Below, in pieces: positions 9,036-17,311 of a stretch of 64,000 nt of DNA. Below the pieces are notes generated by a model that was given only the letters and a program-made list of their open reading frames with translations, did no database searches and had not been told where the DNA came from. The translations under genes were made by a program, and so were the position numbers. Source of the stretch: Haloferax marisrubri (lineage in GTDB: Archaea > Halobacteriota > Halobacteria > Halobacteriales > Haloferacaceae); NCBI RefSeq assembly GCF_001469875.2, contig NZ_LOPW02000010.1:465665-529664 (forward strand). Reading direction: 5' to 3'. Each line of letters opens with the position of its first letter. Position 1 is the stretch's first letter.

Positions 9036-9239
9036 GTGAACCAACACACCCACCGCGATGCGACGGAGCTCCCGCCGCTCACAGAGCACGTAGATACTGA
9101 CGCCCTCGACGCCCTGTTCGGCCGCGACACGCCCGGTGCACCGCGCGTGGCGGGTGCATCGCTCGAATTCGACTACGCCGGATTCGTCGTCACCGTCGAG
9201 TCCGTCGGTCGTATCGAAGTCCGCGACGCGGGACAGTAA
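9036..9239 (+). CDS. Small HalOD1 output-domain protein (candidate DdfA); true start probably upstream
   Basis: The frame encodes a HalOD1 domain: ELPPLTEHVDTDALDALF followed by SLEFDYAGFVVTVESVGRI. The first ATG/GTG in frame is the GTG at 9036, giving 67 residues. The conserved HalOD1 helix (VSEAVVAAV) is encoded just upstream, and the frame is open back to a stop at 8868. A G-run (GGGGGGAC, 8919-8926 area) stands before ATC codons at 8934 and 8937, so a non-canonical start or a lost ATG giving about 100 residues is likely. By position after rdfA-sph3 it should correspond to H. volcanii HVO_2176, which I recall as disk-determining factor DdfA; that identity is not certain. HalOD1 is a haloarchaeal signalling output module of unknown chemistry. 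Confidence 0.7.
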   Translation: MNQHTHRDATELPPLTEHVDTDALDALFGRDTPGAPRVAGASLEFDYAGFVVTVESVGRIEVRDAGQ

Positions 9240-9247
9240 TCGACCGA

Positions 9248-9292
9248 GCCGTTCGGCACTACTTGGGGATGATTCGACTGTCGTCGAACGGC
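9248..9292 (+). terminator. Nested stem-loop after HalOD1 gene
   Basis: GCCGTTCG (9248-9255) pairs with CGAACGGC (9285-9292), 8 bp perfect. Inside, TTCGAC (9273-9278) pairs with GTCGAA (9283-9288) as an alternative hairpin. It starts 9 bp after the stop codon. A terminator or mutually exclusive RNA structure is inferred. Confidence 0.4.
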
Positions 9293-9515
9293 CCGCACCG
9301 ACCGCACTTTTCCGGCCCGCGCGGACCGGTATCGAAGCCGTTTGGAACGTCCGTTCGAACGAGACGTTTCGACGCTCTTTCTACTTAATTGGTTGAGATC
9401 TTTCAGGCGATAATCTTGCAGTTTATTTGGATTATTGGGTCCGATAAGTCCGGTCGACCGTCCGCTGTGGCCGCCCGCGACGTACCTTTTTGTCTCGTGG
9501 ACGCCGACAAGGGGT

Positions 9516-9794
9516 ATGGAACTCGAATTGCGCTTCTTCGCGACGTTTCGGGAGGTGGTGGGCCAGAAGTCCATCTACTGGCGAGTCGACGACGACGCGA
9601 CCGTCGGGGACGTCCTCGAGTCGCTGGAAGCGGAGTACGACGGCCTCGCCGGCCGACTCATCGAAGACGGCGAGGTCAAGCCGCACGTGAACGTGTTGAA
9701 AAACGGGCGCGAGGTGGTCCACCTCGACGGGATGGCCACGGCGCTCGACGACGGGGACGCCGTGAGCGTCTTCCCACCGGTCGCGGGGGGCTGA
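9516..9794 (+). CDS. samp3: Ubiquitin-like modifier SAMP3 (MoaD/ThiS family)
   Basis: 92 residues with the beta-grasp pattern of MoaD/ThiS proteins (LRFFATFREVVGQKS at about 5-19) and a C-terminal FPPVAGG. The final diglycine is the tail activated by the E1-like UbaA for isopeptide conjugation to lysines or for sulfur carriage. It matches my memory of H. volcanii SAMP3 (HVO_2177), a modifier attached to targets such as molybdopterin synthase subunits. I chose the ATG at 9516 because the upstream extension does not look coding. It is two bases before the next gene, so co-translation is likely. Confidence 0.93.
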   Translation: MELELRFFATFREVVGQKSIYWRVDDDATVGDVLESLEAEYDGLAGRLIEDGEVKPHVNVLKNGREVVHLDGMATALDDGDAVSVFPPVAGG

Positions 9795-9795
9795 C

Positions 9796-10053
9796 GTGGC
9801 GCGCCGACAGCGAGCGTTCCGCGGTATCTCGCCCCGCCTCGCGATTCAGTACCTCGAAGGACTCGGCGGCGAGGCCGACGGCGACGGCCGCGTGGTCGGC
9901 CCCGACTGGGCCGTCGACATCGAGACCGAGGAGGTCACGATAACGAGCAGTATCCAACTCACCGAAGTACAACTCGCGTTCGAGGGCGACGAGGAGACGC
10001 TCGACGACCTCGTCGAGCGGTTCGCCCGCAAGGCGATGCGCGCGGGGGGATGA
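9796..10053 (+). CDS. Small protein with MoaD C-terminal-like domain
   Basis: 85 residues from a GTG one base after the samp3 stop; its own stop overlaps the next ATG. The fold pattern is two short helices then strands (WAVDIETEEVTITSS, then VQLAFEGDEETL) and a final helix. It resembles the domain that follows MoaD in some fused archaeal and thermophile proteins (DUF1952-like); that assignment is from memory and moderate. The tight linkage to samp3 suggests it works with the modifier, perhaps as a fragment of an ancestral fused protein. No catalytic residues are evident. Confidence 0.75.
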   Translation: MARRQRAFRGISPRLAIQYLEGLGGEADGDGRVVGPDWAVDIETEEVTITSSIQLTEVQLAFEGDEETLDDLVERFARKAMRAGG

Positions 10054-10490
10054 CCGTGGGGGCCGACGGCGACCGGCGACCGGGCCGCGAACGACTCAGC
10101 GAGCGCCTCGCACCGGACGGTGACGATGGCGCGCCCCACGGCGGTGCCATCGACGGCACGGCCATCATGCTCGCGGCCGCGAAGGCGAGCGTCCCCGCCA
10201 GCAGTCTTCCGTTGTTGCTCGACCGGGCGCAGGCGTATCTCGACGGGCGGGCCAGCGAGTACGCACAGGGGTTCGAATGCGTCCACGAGGACGACGAGAC
10301 GGCGGTGTTTCTCGTCCCGCTGGGCCACTGGGACACGAAGGGCCTCGACCTCGACTTCTCGCACCGCGAGGTCGACGCGGTCCGCCGGGCACACGCCGAA
10401 CATCTCCGGCGCGTCGGCTCGGACGCCGACCGACGCGACGAGTTCGAGACGGCGCTCGAAATCCGCGAGGTCGCCGTCGTCAGTCGGTAG
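10050..10490 (+). CDS. Conserved haloarchaeal hypothetical protein
   Basis: 146 residues, overlapping the preceding stop by 4 nt, so the third gene of the samp3 operon. The N-terminal 30 residues are charged and probably disordered. The rest mixes helix and strand: GTAIMLAAAKASVPASSLP, then a strand region FECVHEDDETAVFLVPLGHWD, then a polar helix. The WDTKGLDLDF segment looks like a conserved core. I do not recognise a family with a known reaction. No membrane or signal segment is present. Linkage suggests a link to SAMP3 or sulfur-carrier biology, but that is only contextual. Confidence 0.75.
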   Translation: MTVGADGDRRPGRERLSERLAPDGDDGAPHGGAIDGTAIMLAAAKASVPASSLPLLLDRAQAYLDGRASEYAQGFECVHEDDETAVFLVPLGHWDTKGLDLDFSHREVDAVRRAHAEHLRRVGSDADRRDEFETALEIREVAVVSR

Positions 10491-10557
10491 GCCCAAGAGC
10501 CGGCAAACCGCCCGACGATAGACGGCTATTTCGGGGGCGACGCCCTGCTACCGACAG

Positions 10558-11253
10558 ATGCCAACCGTTTCTTCCGACCTCCTCGACGGCGTCCGGGCCG
10601 CGGGGCCGCTCCAACTCGGCATCGCGCCGTTCGGCCTCGTCGCCGGCGTCGCGGCCGTCGAGCAGGGGCTGTCGGTCGCGCACGCCCTCGGCTTCTCCAG
10701 TCTCGTCTTCGCCGGCGCGTCGCAACTCGCCATGATAGAACTCCTCGGCGCGGACGCGCCGCTGGCAATCGTCGTCGGCACGGCGGTCGTCATCAACCTC
10801 CGGACGATGATGTACTCGGCGTCCATCGCGCCCTACTTCCGCGACCTGACCGCTCGGTCGAAGGCGCTCGCGTCGTACCTCCTGACCGACCAGGCGTACG
10901 CGGTCTCTATCGCCCGCTACGGCCGCGACGGCGAGACCGACCGCTTCGCGTACTACGTCGGTGCGGGCGCGTCGCTGTGGCTCGTCTGGCAGGTGACGAC
11001 CGTCGCCGGCGCGCTCCTCGGCTCCGGGCTCCCGCCGGAGTTGGGCTTCGACTTCGCCGCGCCGCTCGTCTTTCTCGCCCTGCTCGTCCCCACGCTGAAA
11101 GACCGCGCCTCCGGGGCGGCGTGTCTGGTCGGCGGCCTCGTCGCCACCGGCGTCGTCGTCGCGGGCGTCCCGTTCCACCTCGACATCATCGTCGCGGCCG
11201 TCGTCGGCGTCCTCGCCGGTCTCGCGGTCGAATCGCTCGGAGGCGACGCCTGA
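10558..11253 (+). CDS. azlC: AzlC family branched-chain amino acid exporter, large subunit
   Basis: 231 residues with seven or so hydrophobic helices. AzlC hallmarks are visible: an N-terminal GVRAAGPLQLGIAPFGLVAG and the FAGASQLAMIELLG segment (about 56-69), followed by INLRTMMYSASIAPYF (about 79-95). AzlC forms a two-component exporter of branched-chain amino acids with the small membrane protein AzlD, which starts directly after this stop (TGA then ATG). Substrate specificity in haloarchaea is not shown. The pair likely shares one transcript; the gene begins 67 bp after the preceding gene. Confidence 0.93.
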   Translation: MPTVSSDLLDGVRAAGPLQLGIAPFGLVAGVAAVEQGLSVAHALGFSSLVFAGASQLAMIELLGADAPLAIVVGTAVVINLRTMMYSASIAPYFRDLTARSKALASYLLTDQAYAVSIARYGRDGETDRFAYYVGAGASLWLVWQVTTVAGALLGSGLPPELGFDFAAPLVFLALLVPTLKDRASGAACLVGGLVATGVVVAGVPFHLDIIVAAVVGVLAGLAVESLGGDA

Positions 11254-11592
11254 ATGCCGACTGGCTACGACTCGGCGACCGTCTGGCTCGTCATCGCCCT
11301 CGCGGGCGTCCTCACGTTCGCCATCCGCGGGTCGTTCATCTACCTGTTCGGCCGCATCGACGACGTGCCGCCGGCGGCCGAGTCAGCGCTGGAGTACGTC
11401 CCCGCGGCGGTGTTCGCGGCGCTCGTCTTCCCGGCGCTCCTCGCCCCATCCGGCGACCTCGCGGTCTCCGTCGGCAACGAGAAACTCGTCGCCGGCGCGT
11501 TGGCCGCGCTCGCCGCGTGGTACACCGAACGCGTGCTCGCCACCATCCTCGTCGGCATGGGCGCGCTCTGGGTTCTCCGGTTCGTCGTCTGA
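11254..11592 (+). CDS. azlD: AzlD family transporter small subunit
   Basis: 112 residues with three or four hydrophobic helices. The signature LAGVLTFAIRGSFIYLFGR (about 15-33) and the PPAAESALEYVPAAVFAAL segment (about 38-56) are typical of AzlD. The ATG immediately follows the azlC stop, so the two are co-translated and form the amino acid exporter. The length is normal for the family. Confidence 0.92.
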   Translation: MPTGYDSATVWLVIALAGVLTFAIRGSFIYLFGRIDDVPPAAESALEYVPAAVFAALVFPALLAPSGDLAVSVGNEKLVAGALAALAAWYTERVLATILVGMGALWVLRFVV

Positions 11593-11666
11593 GCCACCGT
11601 CAGCCCCGTTCGTTAACCGTCGCCTCCCCCAAGATACTCGTCTCGCGGACGACCACGACCGCACGT

Positions 11667-12350
11667 ATGCCCTCCCCACCTCCGCGCCTCTACTCGCTCC
11701 CCCGCGACGAGGCTCGCGCCCTTTTCCCGACCGGGTTCGCCGCCGGCGTCGCCGCGTTCGTCGTCGGCACGCTCGCGGTCGCCGGCTGGCTCGCCCTCGC
11801 CACCGACGGCTCGTTTTCCACGCTCGACGCCGCGACCGAGATGACCGCCGGCAAGCCCGTCCCGTCCGCGTTCGTCCCCGTCTGGACGTTCGGCGGCGCG
11901 ATGGGCCTGCCCGTCCGACTCGTCGAGACGACCGGTCCCGGTCGCGCGGTCGTCCTCCGCAACCTCGTCGATGGACTCGACGGACCCGCCGACCCGTGGT
12001 ACTGGCTGGGCGCGCTCCCGCCCGCCTGCCTCTTTCTCGCCGGCGTCGTCACAGCGCGCCTCACGGCGTGGTCTCGACGCCCCGCCGAGGGGTTCGCCAC
12101 CGGGTCGTCTGTCGCCTTCGGCTTCGCCGCCGCAGTCGCCGTCGCCGCGGTCGTCGCCCGCGTCGGCCTCGGCGACGTGCCCCCGAACGCGGAGGGGTTC
12201 GTCCGCATCGGTTCGACGGGATTCCACCCGACCGACCTCGACGGCGATTCGGTCGGCCTCCCGATTTGGGGGGCGTTCTCCGGACTGGTGTTCGGCGTCG
12301 TCTTCGGCGGCCTCGGCGGGGCGGTGGCGTCGTTCTCCCCGTTCCGATAG
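11667..12350 (+). CDS. Haloarchaeal transmembrane protein, unknown function
   Basis: 227 residues with four clear membrane segments (about 21-46, 110-130, 143-165, 197-220) and a polar lumen-like stretch with FVRIGSTGFHPTDLDGDS (about 184-201). The ATG at 11667 follows a polar leader with no better upstream start. It seems to be one of the four-helix haloarchaeal membrane proteins without known biochemistry (perhaps the DUF7978 type; low certainty). It is 74 bp after azlD and could be read from the same transcript. No transport or enzyme motif is visible. Confidence 0.75.
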   Translation: MPSPPPRLYSLPRDEARALFPTGFAAGVAAFVVGTLAVAGWLALATDGSFSTLDAATEMTAGKPVPSAFVPVWTFGGAMGLPVRLVETTGPGRAVVLRNLVDGLDGPADPWYWLGALPPACLFLAGVVTARLTAWSRRPAEGFATGSSVAFGFAAAVAVAAVVARVGLGDVPPNAEGFVRIGSTGFHPTDLDGDSVGLPIWGAFSGLVFGVVFGGLGGAVASFSPFR

Positions 12351-12401
12351 TCGGTGTTGGCCCCCAGAAGATATTCACCGACCTGACAACGTGGAACGCC
12401 T

Positions 12402-13028
12402 ATGTCCCGGCGACTCGTCGCATCGGTCTTCGCGCTCCTCGTCGCTCTCTCGCTCGCTGGCGCGCCGGTGACGATGGCCGACTGGTCGGAGCAGGTGTCG
12501 TTCTCCGCGTCGGAAATCGACGCGTCGCAGGTCCGAAACGAGACGCCCGTGCTTCGGTACGACGAACTCGACGCCGACGCACAGGACGCGGTTCGGCAGG
12601 CCATCGTGTCGCCAGACGGCTCCCACATCGTCTACGGCGACGAGGACTGGCCGGACCGCTTTTTCTACAGCGACTACACGGCCCCGGGACAGGGGTTGTA
12701 CGCCGTCGTCTACGAGGGCGACTACTACCGGCTCTACACCTTCGCCGCCGGCGGCTTCCCGGTGATTTACTGGCTGTACGAACTCCCGTTCGTCGCCTAC
12801 GGCCTCGCGCTCGGACGCGTCGGGACGCGAACGTACCGCGGAGGAGGTCCGGTTCGGCTCGCCGTCGCCGCGGCGGTCGTCGGTGCCGCGTTCCACCTCG
12901 TCGGGCCGGTCTTCGACTTCCCGCTCGTCTCTCCGACGGCGTTCATCGGACTCGGCGTCGTCGCCGCCGCGGCGCTCGTCGGGAGACTCGTCGCCACTGC
13001 GGTTCGCAATCGGTCGGAAAAAGCGTGA
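12402..13028 (+). CDS. Exported membrane-anchored protein, unknown function
   Basis: 208 residues. A signal-like N-terminus (MSRRLVASVFALLVALSLAGAP) leads into an exported domain (about 26-125) with a recurrent haloarchaeal pattern: LRYDELDADAQDAVRQAI, then YVDE-like and YYRLYTFAAGGF. Two or three membrane helices end the protein (about 126-205). The DELDADAQ..VRQAI and Y..YTF elements recall the small exported domain termed DUF7979; that name is tentative. It is rightward and 51 bp after the previous membrane gene. No enzymatic residues are recognised. Confidence 0.78.
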   Translation: MSRRLVASVFALLVALSLAGAPVTMADWSEQVSFSASEIDASQVRNETPVLRYDELDADAQDAVRQAIVSPDGSHIVYGDEDWPDRFFYSDYTAPGQGLYAVVYEGDYYRLYTFAAGGFPVIYWLYELPFVAYGLALGRVGTRTYRGGGPVRLAVAAAVVGAAFHLVGPVFDFPLVSPTAFIGLGVVAAAALVGRLVATAVRNRSEKA

Positions 13029-13086
13029 TTCGGGTGGGTATCGGCCGCGACAGGGTCGGGGCCGGGTGGTCGGTCCGGCCGTCGGC

Positions 13087-15018
13087 TCAGTCGTCGGCGG
13101 GTGCCGGCGAGTCGCCGCGGGAGACGCCCGTTCCCGGGCCGATGTCGATGCCGAGTTCGTCGAGACGCTCGTCGGGGACGACGCCGTCGACCCACTGGCG
13201 GCGGGCGTAGTACTCCTCTTTCATCTCGTCGAGTTCGCACAGCTGACCCTCGGACGCGCCCTGTCCCGGAATCGCCTCGTCGCCTTCGACGAAGCGGCCC
13301 GGCAGCGAGTCGTCGGAGCCGTCGAAGCCGGCGAGGTTGTTGTAGTACCGCTCTAACGTGTAGATGCGGTCGCCGGTTTCGAGCAGTTCCTCTTCGGTCA
13401 CGTCGCGGCCGGTCATGCCGTTGTACTGCAGGACGTACTCCTCGATGCCCTCCGCGAACGCGTTGAACTTGCAGATGTCGAACGAGTCCGAGATGGCGTG
13501 CATGTCCTGGAACAGCGCCACGAGTTCGCCCTTCCCGCGCCACTCGTGGGGGTCGTGTTTCTCCGGGATGCCGAGAATCTCGGCGGACGGCGTGTAGCCA
13601 CGGAGGTGGCACGCACCGCGGTTCGAGGTGGCGTAGCCGATGCCCATGCCCTTCATGCAGCGCGGGTCGTACGCCGGGATGGTCTGACCCTTGACGGCCA
13701 GCGAGTTGTCGTGGGCGTCGAAGCGCTCGGCGAGGCCGTTTGCGCCCTCGGCGAGGGCGTCTGCGAGGTCGCCCTCGCGGTTCGCGATTTCCGTGATGAG
13801 GTCGATCATGCGCTCGGTGTCGCCCCAGTTGAGCTGTTCGCTCAGCCCGTCGAGCTTGCCCTGTTCGGACATCTCCATCGCCATCGCCATCATGTTGCCC
13901 ACCTCGATGGTGTCGACCCCCATGTCGTTACAGCGGTCGATCATGACGGCGATTTCGTCGCGCTCGGTGTGCCCGGAGTTCGGGCCCAGCGCGTACGCGG
14001 ACTCGTACTCGTAGGACTCGCCGCGGACGTTCATCTCCTCGCCTTTGTGCATCACCGACACCTCGACTTCCTTCTTACAGGCGACCGGGCAGGAGTGACA
14101 CGTCGGCTCGTCGACGAGGATGTTCTCGCGGACGTTCTCGCCGGAGACGCGCTCGGAGTCGATGTCCGCGCCCTCGGCGTCTCGCATCGCCGCGGTCGAG
14201 GTGTACTTCCCGTTTTTCGTCGGGAGACCGTCGAGTTCCTCGCCCGCGTTCATCAGGACGTTCGTCCCGTACAGCGATAGGCCGCCCTCGTTAGGCGCGG
14301 TGACCTCGGACTCGCGGATGAGTTGCATCGCCTGCTGGTAGCCCTGCTTGAACGTGTCGGCGTCGGCCGGCTTCGGCATCCGCGTGCCGGACTTCACGAC
14401 GATTGCCTTGAGGTTCTTCGAGCCCATGACCGCGCCCGTGCCGCCGCGGCCGGACGCGCGGTCGTCCTCGTTGACGATACAGCCGTACTTGACCTCGTTC
14501 TCGCCGCCGGGGCCGATAGCCATTATCGAGAGGTTCTTGCCGAGGCTCCCTTCGACCTCGCCTTCGAGCTCCTCGATTGTGTCGTGGACGCCCCAGCCCC
14601 AGATGTGCTCCGCGTCGTGGAGCGTCAGTTCGCCGTCTTCGACGACCGCGTAGACCGGGTGTTCGGACTTGCCCGTGAACAGCAGGCCGTCGAAGCCGGA
14701 CCACTTGAGTCGCGCGCCGCTCCAGCCGCCGTGGTGCGAGTCGGTGACGGTCCCCGTGAGCGGGGATTTCGTCACGACCGCGATGCGACCGCTCATCACG
14801 GTCTGCGTGCCGGTGAGCGGGCCGGTCATGAACGCGAGGAGGTTGTCCGGTCCAAGCGGGTCCACGTCCGGTCCCTGGTCGAAGACGTACTTCACGCCGA
14901 GGCCGCGGGCCCCGATGTACTTTCGTGCGTCTTCCTCGTCGATTCCCTCGTACGCGATGTCGCCGGACGACAAGTCCACCCGAGCGACCTTGTCGTGATA
15001 ACCACCGAGTTCAGTCAT
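13087..15018 (-). CDS. aor: Tungsten-containing aldehyde:ferredoxin oxidoreductase
   Basis: 643 residues, full length for the AOR family. The N-terminal pterin-binding domain contains GARGLGVKYVFDQGP and the conserved LTGTVTDSHHGG. The [4Fe-4S] ligands CHSCPVAC lie at about 303-310, with the fourth cysteine in the later SFDICKF. The enzyme oxidises aldehydes to carboxylates with ferredoxin as acceptor, using a bis-tungstopterin centre in the cytoplasm. Which AOR subfamily and substrate is not clear. A TATA-like TATATAATC (about 15032-15040 on the plus strand) sits just upstream. It is a single leftward gene next to a Tat lipoprotein. Confidence 0.94.
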   Translation of the reverse strand: MTELGGYHDKVARVDLSSGDIAYEGIDEEDARKYIGARGLGVKYVFDQGPDVDPLGPDNLLAFMTGPLTGTQTVMSGRIAVVTKSPLTGTVTDSHHGGWSGARLKWSGFDGLLFTGKSEHPVYAVVEDGELTLHDAEHIWGWGVHDTIEELEGEVEGSLGKNLSIMAIGPGGENEVKYGCIVNEDDRASGRGGTGAVMGSKNLKAIVVKSGTRMPKPADADTFKQGYQQAMQLIRESEVTAPNEGGLSLYGTNVLMNAGEELDGLPTKNGKYTSTAAMRDAEGADIDSERVSGENVRENILVDEPTCHSCPVACKKEVEVSVMHKGEEMNVRGESYEYESAYALGPNSGHTERDEIAVMIDRCNDMGVDTIEVGNMMAMAMEMSEQGKLDGLSEQLNWGDTERMIDLITEIANREGDLADALAEGANGLAERFDAHDNSLAVKGQTIPAYDPRCMKGMGIGYATSNRGACHLRGYTPSAEILGIPEKHDPHEWRGKGELVALFQDMHAISDSFDICKFNAFAEGIEEYVLQYNGMTGRDVTEEELLETGDRIYTLERYYNNLAGFDGSDDSLPGRFVEGDEAIPGQGASEGQLCELDEMKEEYYARRQWVDGVVPDERLDELGIDIGPGTGVSRGDSPAPADD

Positions 15019-15144
15019 TGTAATCCTCGTTGATTATATACGGCCGCTGTCGGGTTAGTGATTCCCACCTCGACGTAACCGTTCGAGGTTACCCCGCCGC
15101 GAGCCGACGCCGGACCGTCACGGGATTGCGGCAATCTGTGCGAC

Positions 15145-16224
15145 TTATCCCGGTTGCGGGCCGGCGACCCGCAACGAGACGGTTCCAGTCGCGTCGACGA
15201 CGACGCTCGCGGGCCCGCGCGGCGGGCACGACCACCACGTTCCCGAGACGGCCGCCCCGGTGTCGAGGGTCGCCGACACGGCGTGCCCCCCGGAGGTCGT
15301 CACGGGGACGAGTTCGCGGACCTCGCCGGGGTCCAGAGCGAGCGTGCGGTCGAACGGCTCGCCGCCGCCCGCGGGGTCGACCCGGAGCGAGAGCCGATGG
15401 GGTTCGTCGTCGCGGTTGGCGACCGTGAGCGTCGTGTTCGCCGGTCCGCAGCCGGTCGCTCCGCTCGACACGTCGACGTACTTCGTCGGCTGGTCGGGCA
15501 CCGGCCACGCCGCCTCGACGCGTCGCTCGTCGGTCTCGACTTCGACGCGGTAGCTGCCGCTTCGGTACGTCACCGGCACCGACAGCCGCGCCCCCGACGG
15601 GACGCGGTAGGTCCGGTCCACGAGCGCCGTGTCGCCGAGGTCGATGCGGAGTCGCGCGGTCGTCTCGGGCCCGGGATTCTCCACGACGACGCCCGCCGGT
15701 GCGTACCATCGCGCGGAGCCGTCGCCGACGAGCGGGAGGTCGATTCTCGGCCCGTCGTCGGGGACTGCCGCCGCGAGCGAACATTCGCCTCGGGCGTCGC
15801 ACGAGACCGTCCGCCAGAACTCCGCGCCGTCCCGACCGAGGACGACCTCCAGCCCCTCAAACGCCGCGTCGACGACCCACCCCGACCGGGCCCGCACGCC
15901 GGTGTCCGTCTCCACGAGCACCGCCGTCTCCCCGGTCGGGACCGCGACCGACAGCGCGGTCCGCTCGCCGGGGAGCAGGTCGCGGTTCTCGAAGAACACG
16001 TCGCGGTCGCCGCGGACGCCGACGACGGTCGTGAACACCGGAGTCGGCGTCGGGTTCCAGAGCGTCAGCGACCGCTCTACACGCTCTTCGGGCGTCGGCG
16101 TCTCGGTCGGCGCGGCGGTCCCCTCCTCGGGGGTCGGCGTCTCCGTCTCGCCCTCGGGCGTTCCGCACCCGGCGAGTCCGGCCACACCGCCCGCGAGAAG
16201 CGAGAGGAGCGTGCGGCGCTCCAT
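15145..16224 (-). CDS. Tat-type lipoprotein, unknown function
   Basis: 359 residues. The N-terminus MERRTLLSLLAGGVAGLAGC has twin arginines, a hydrophobic core and a lipobox with Cys20, the usual haloarchaeal Tat lipoprotein pattern. A Thr/Pro/Glu-rich linker (about 24-50) follows. The mature part is beta-rich, probably several Ig-like domains, with six or so cysteines (for example SCDARGEC and SSGATGCG) that may form disulfides outside the cell. No catalytic motif is seen. It is leftward after the AOR gene but 126 bp from it, so it is probably its own unit. Confidence 0.82.
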   Translation of the reverse strand: MERRTLLSLLAGGVAGLAGCGTPEGETETPTPEEGTAAPTETPTPEERVERSLTLWNPTPTPVFTTVVGVRGDRDVFFENRDLLPGERTALSVAVPTGETAVLVETDTGVRARSGWVVDAAFEGLEVVLGRDGAEFWRTVSCDARGECSLAAAVPDDGPRIDLPLVGDGSARWYAPAGVVVENPGPETTARLRIDLGDTALVDRTYRVPSGARLSVPVTYRSGSYRVEVETDERRVEAAWPVPDQPTKYVDVSSGATGCGPANTTLTVANRDDEPHRLSLRVDPAGGGEPFDRTLALDPGEVRELVPVTTSGGHAVSATLDTGAAVSGTWWSCPPRGPASVVVDATGTVSLRVAGPQPG

Positions 16225-16374
16225 ACCTCACCTACGGCCTCGACGCATATGAACGTCTGTCGCGGTCGCCGCCGTCGACTGCCCTCGACTGTCGTCACCG
16301 CCACCGTCGCCGCCGTCGCGGCTCCGGCCTCCAAAACAGCTATTTCGTCGGCGGTCAGTCGTCTTCACGAATAG

Positions 16375-17232
16375 ATGGGACTCGACAGTTTCCTCGGCGC
16401 GATTGACACCGCGAGTCAGTCGCTCTCGGTGGTCAATCGCTCGGCTCCCGACCCCGTCCTGCGGATGCTCGAAACCACGTTCGCCGACCAGCCGGTCGAT
16501 GTCGACGAACTGTCGGACGACGCGCGCGGCGACGACGTGGTCGTGCTCTCCGAGCAGACGCCCGAGGGGCGCGAGGTCGTCGCGACCTCGTCGCTGGAGG
16601 AGGTGATGAACACCGTCCTCCTCGTGAACTCGGACCTCTACAAGACGGGGCAGGCGAACCTCGCCGAGTTCGAACTCCCGTCGGTGCTCACGCGACTCGA
16701 CGACGTGCCGTTTTCCCTCCGCGGCTATCCCGAATCGGACAAGGAGAAACTGCTTCTCGTGGCGATTTCGCGGTACATCGAGCGCCACGCGTGGCGCGCC
16801 GGCGACGGGCGACTCCGGTCGTCGTTCCAGCGGCTCTCCCGAATCGAAGACGAGCGCGGGACGCGAGCGGTCTACCAGAAGGTCGCGGCGACCGACGTGC
16901 AGACCCACGTCTACGGGATTCCGGACTGGACCCCGCCGTCGAACTCCGACCTCCTGACCCACGGCGGCTACACGAACGACTTCTACGACTCGTGGTTCGT
17001 CGTCTACACGCCGCCGGGGGACGACTCGACCGACACGACCGACTCGACTGGGTCGGCCGGGAGCGTCGGTGCGGCCGACGGGGGCCGCGACGGGAGCATC
17101 GACAGCGTGGAACCGGGACAGCCCGTCGCCCTGCTCGCGCTGGAGACCGAGCCGAAGCGCTGGGAGGGCTACTGGACGTTCCGCCCGTCGCTCGTCGCCG
17201 ACATCGACCGCTACATCTCGCAGAACATGTGA
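16375..17232 (+). CDS. DICT sensory domain-containing protein
   Basis: 285 residues. The N-terminus (QSLSVVNRSAPDPVLRMLE) and the body (LYKTGQANLAEFELPSVL; RYIERHAWRAGDGRLRSSF) match the DICT domain pattern found near diguanylate cyclases and two-component proteins. A low-complexity Asp/Ser/Gly linker (about 222-248) interrupts the domain before a final VALLALETEPKRWEGYWTF. There is no output domain and no membrane segment. DICT proteins are thought to act in light or redox signalling, but their chemistry is unknown. It is upstream of the archaeosine gene by 79 bp; the link may be only positional. Confidence 0.85.
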   Translation: MGLDSFLGAIDTASQSLSVVNRSAPDPVLRMLETTFADQPVDVDELSDDARGDDVVVLSEQTPEGREVVATSSLEEVMNTVLLVNSDLYKTGQANLAEFELPSVLTRLDDVPFSLRGYPESDKEKLLLVAISRYIERHAWRAGDGRLRSSFQRLSRIEDERGTRAVYQKVAATDVQTHVYGIPDWTPPSNSDLLTHGGYTNDFYDSWFVVYTPPGDDSTDTTDSTGSAGSVGAADGGRDGSIDSVEPGQPVALLALETEPKRWEGYWTFRPSLVADIDRYISQNM

Positions 17233-17311
17233 GCGGCGGGACAGGCACCGACCGGTCGCCGACCGAACCCAGACGAAGCCGCTTTACGCGCCCGTCCGAT
17301 ACGGGTATCCA

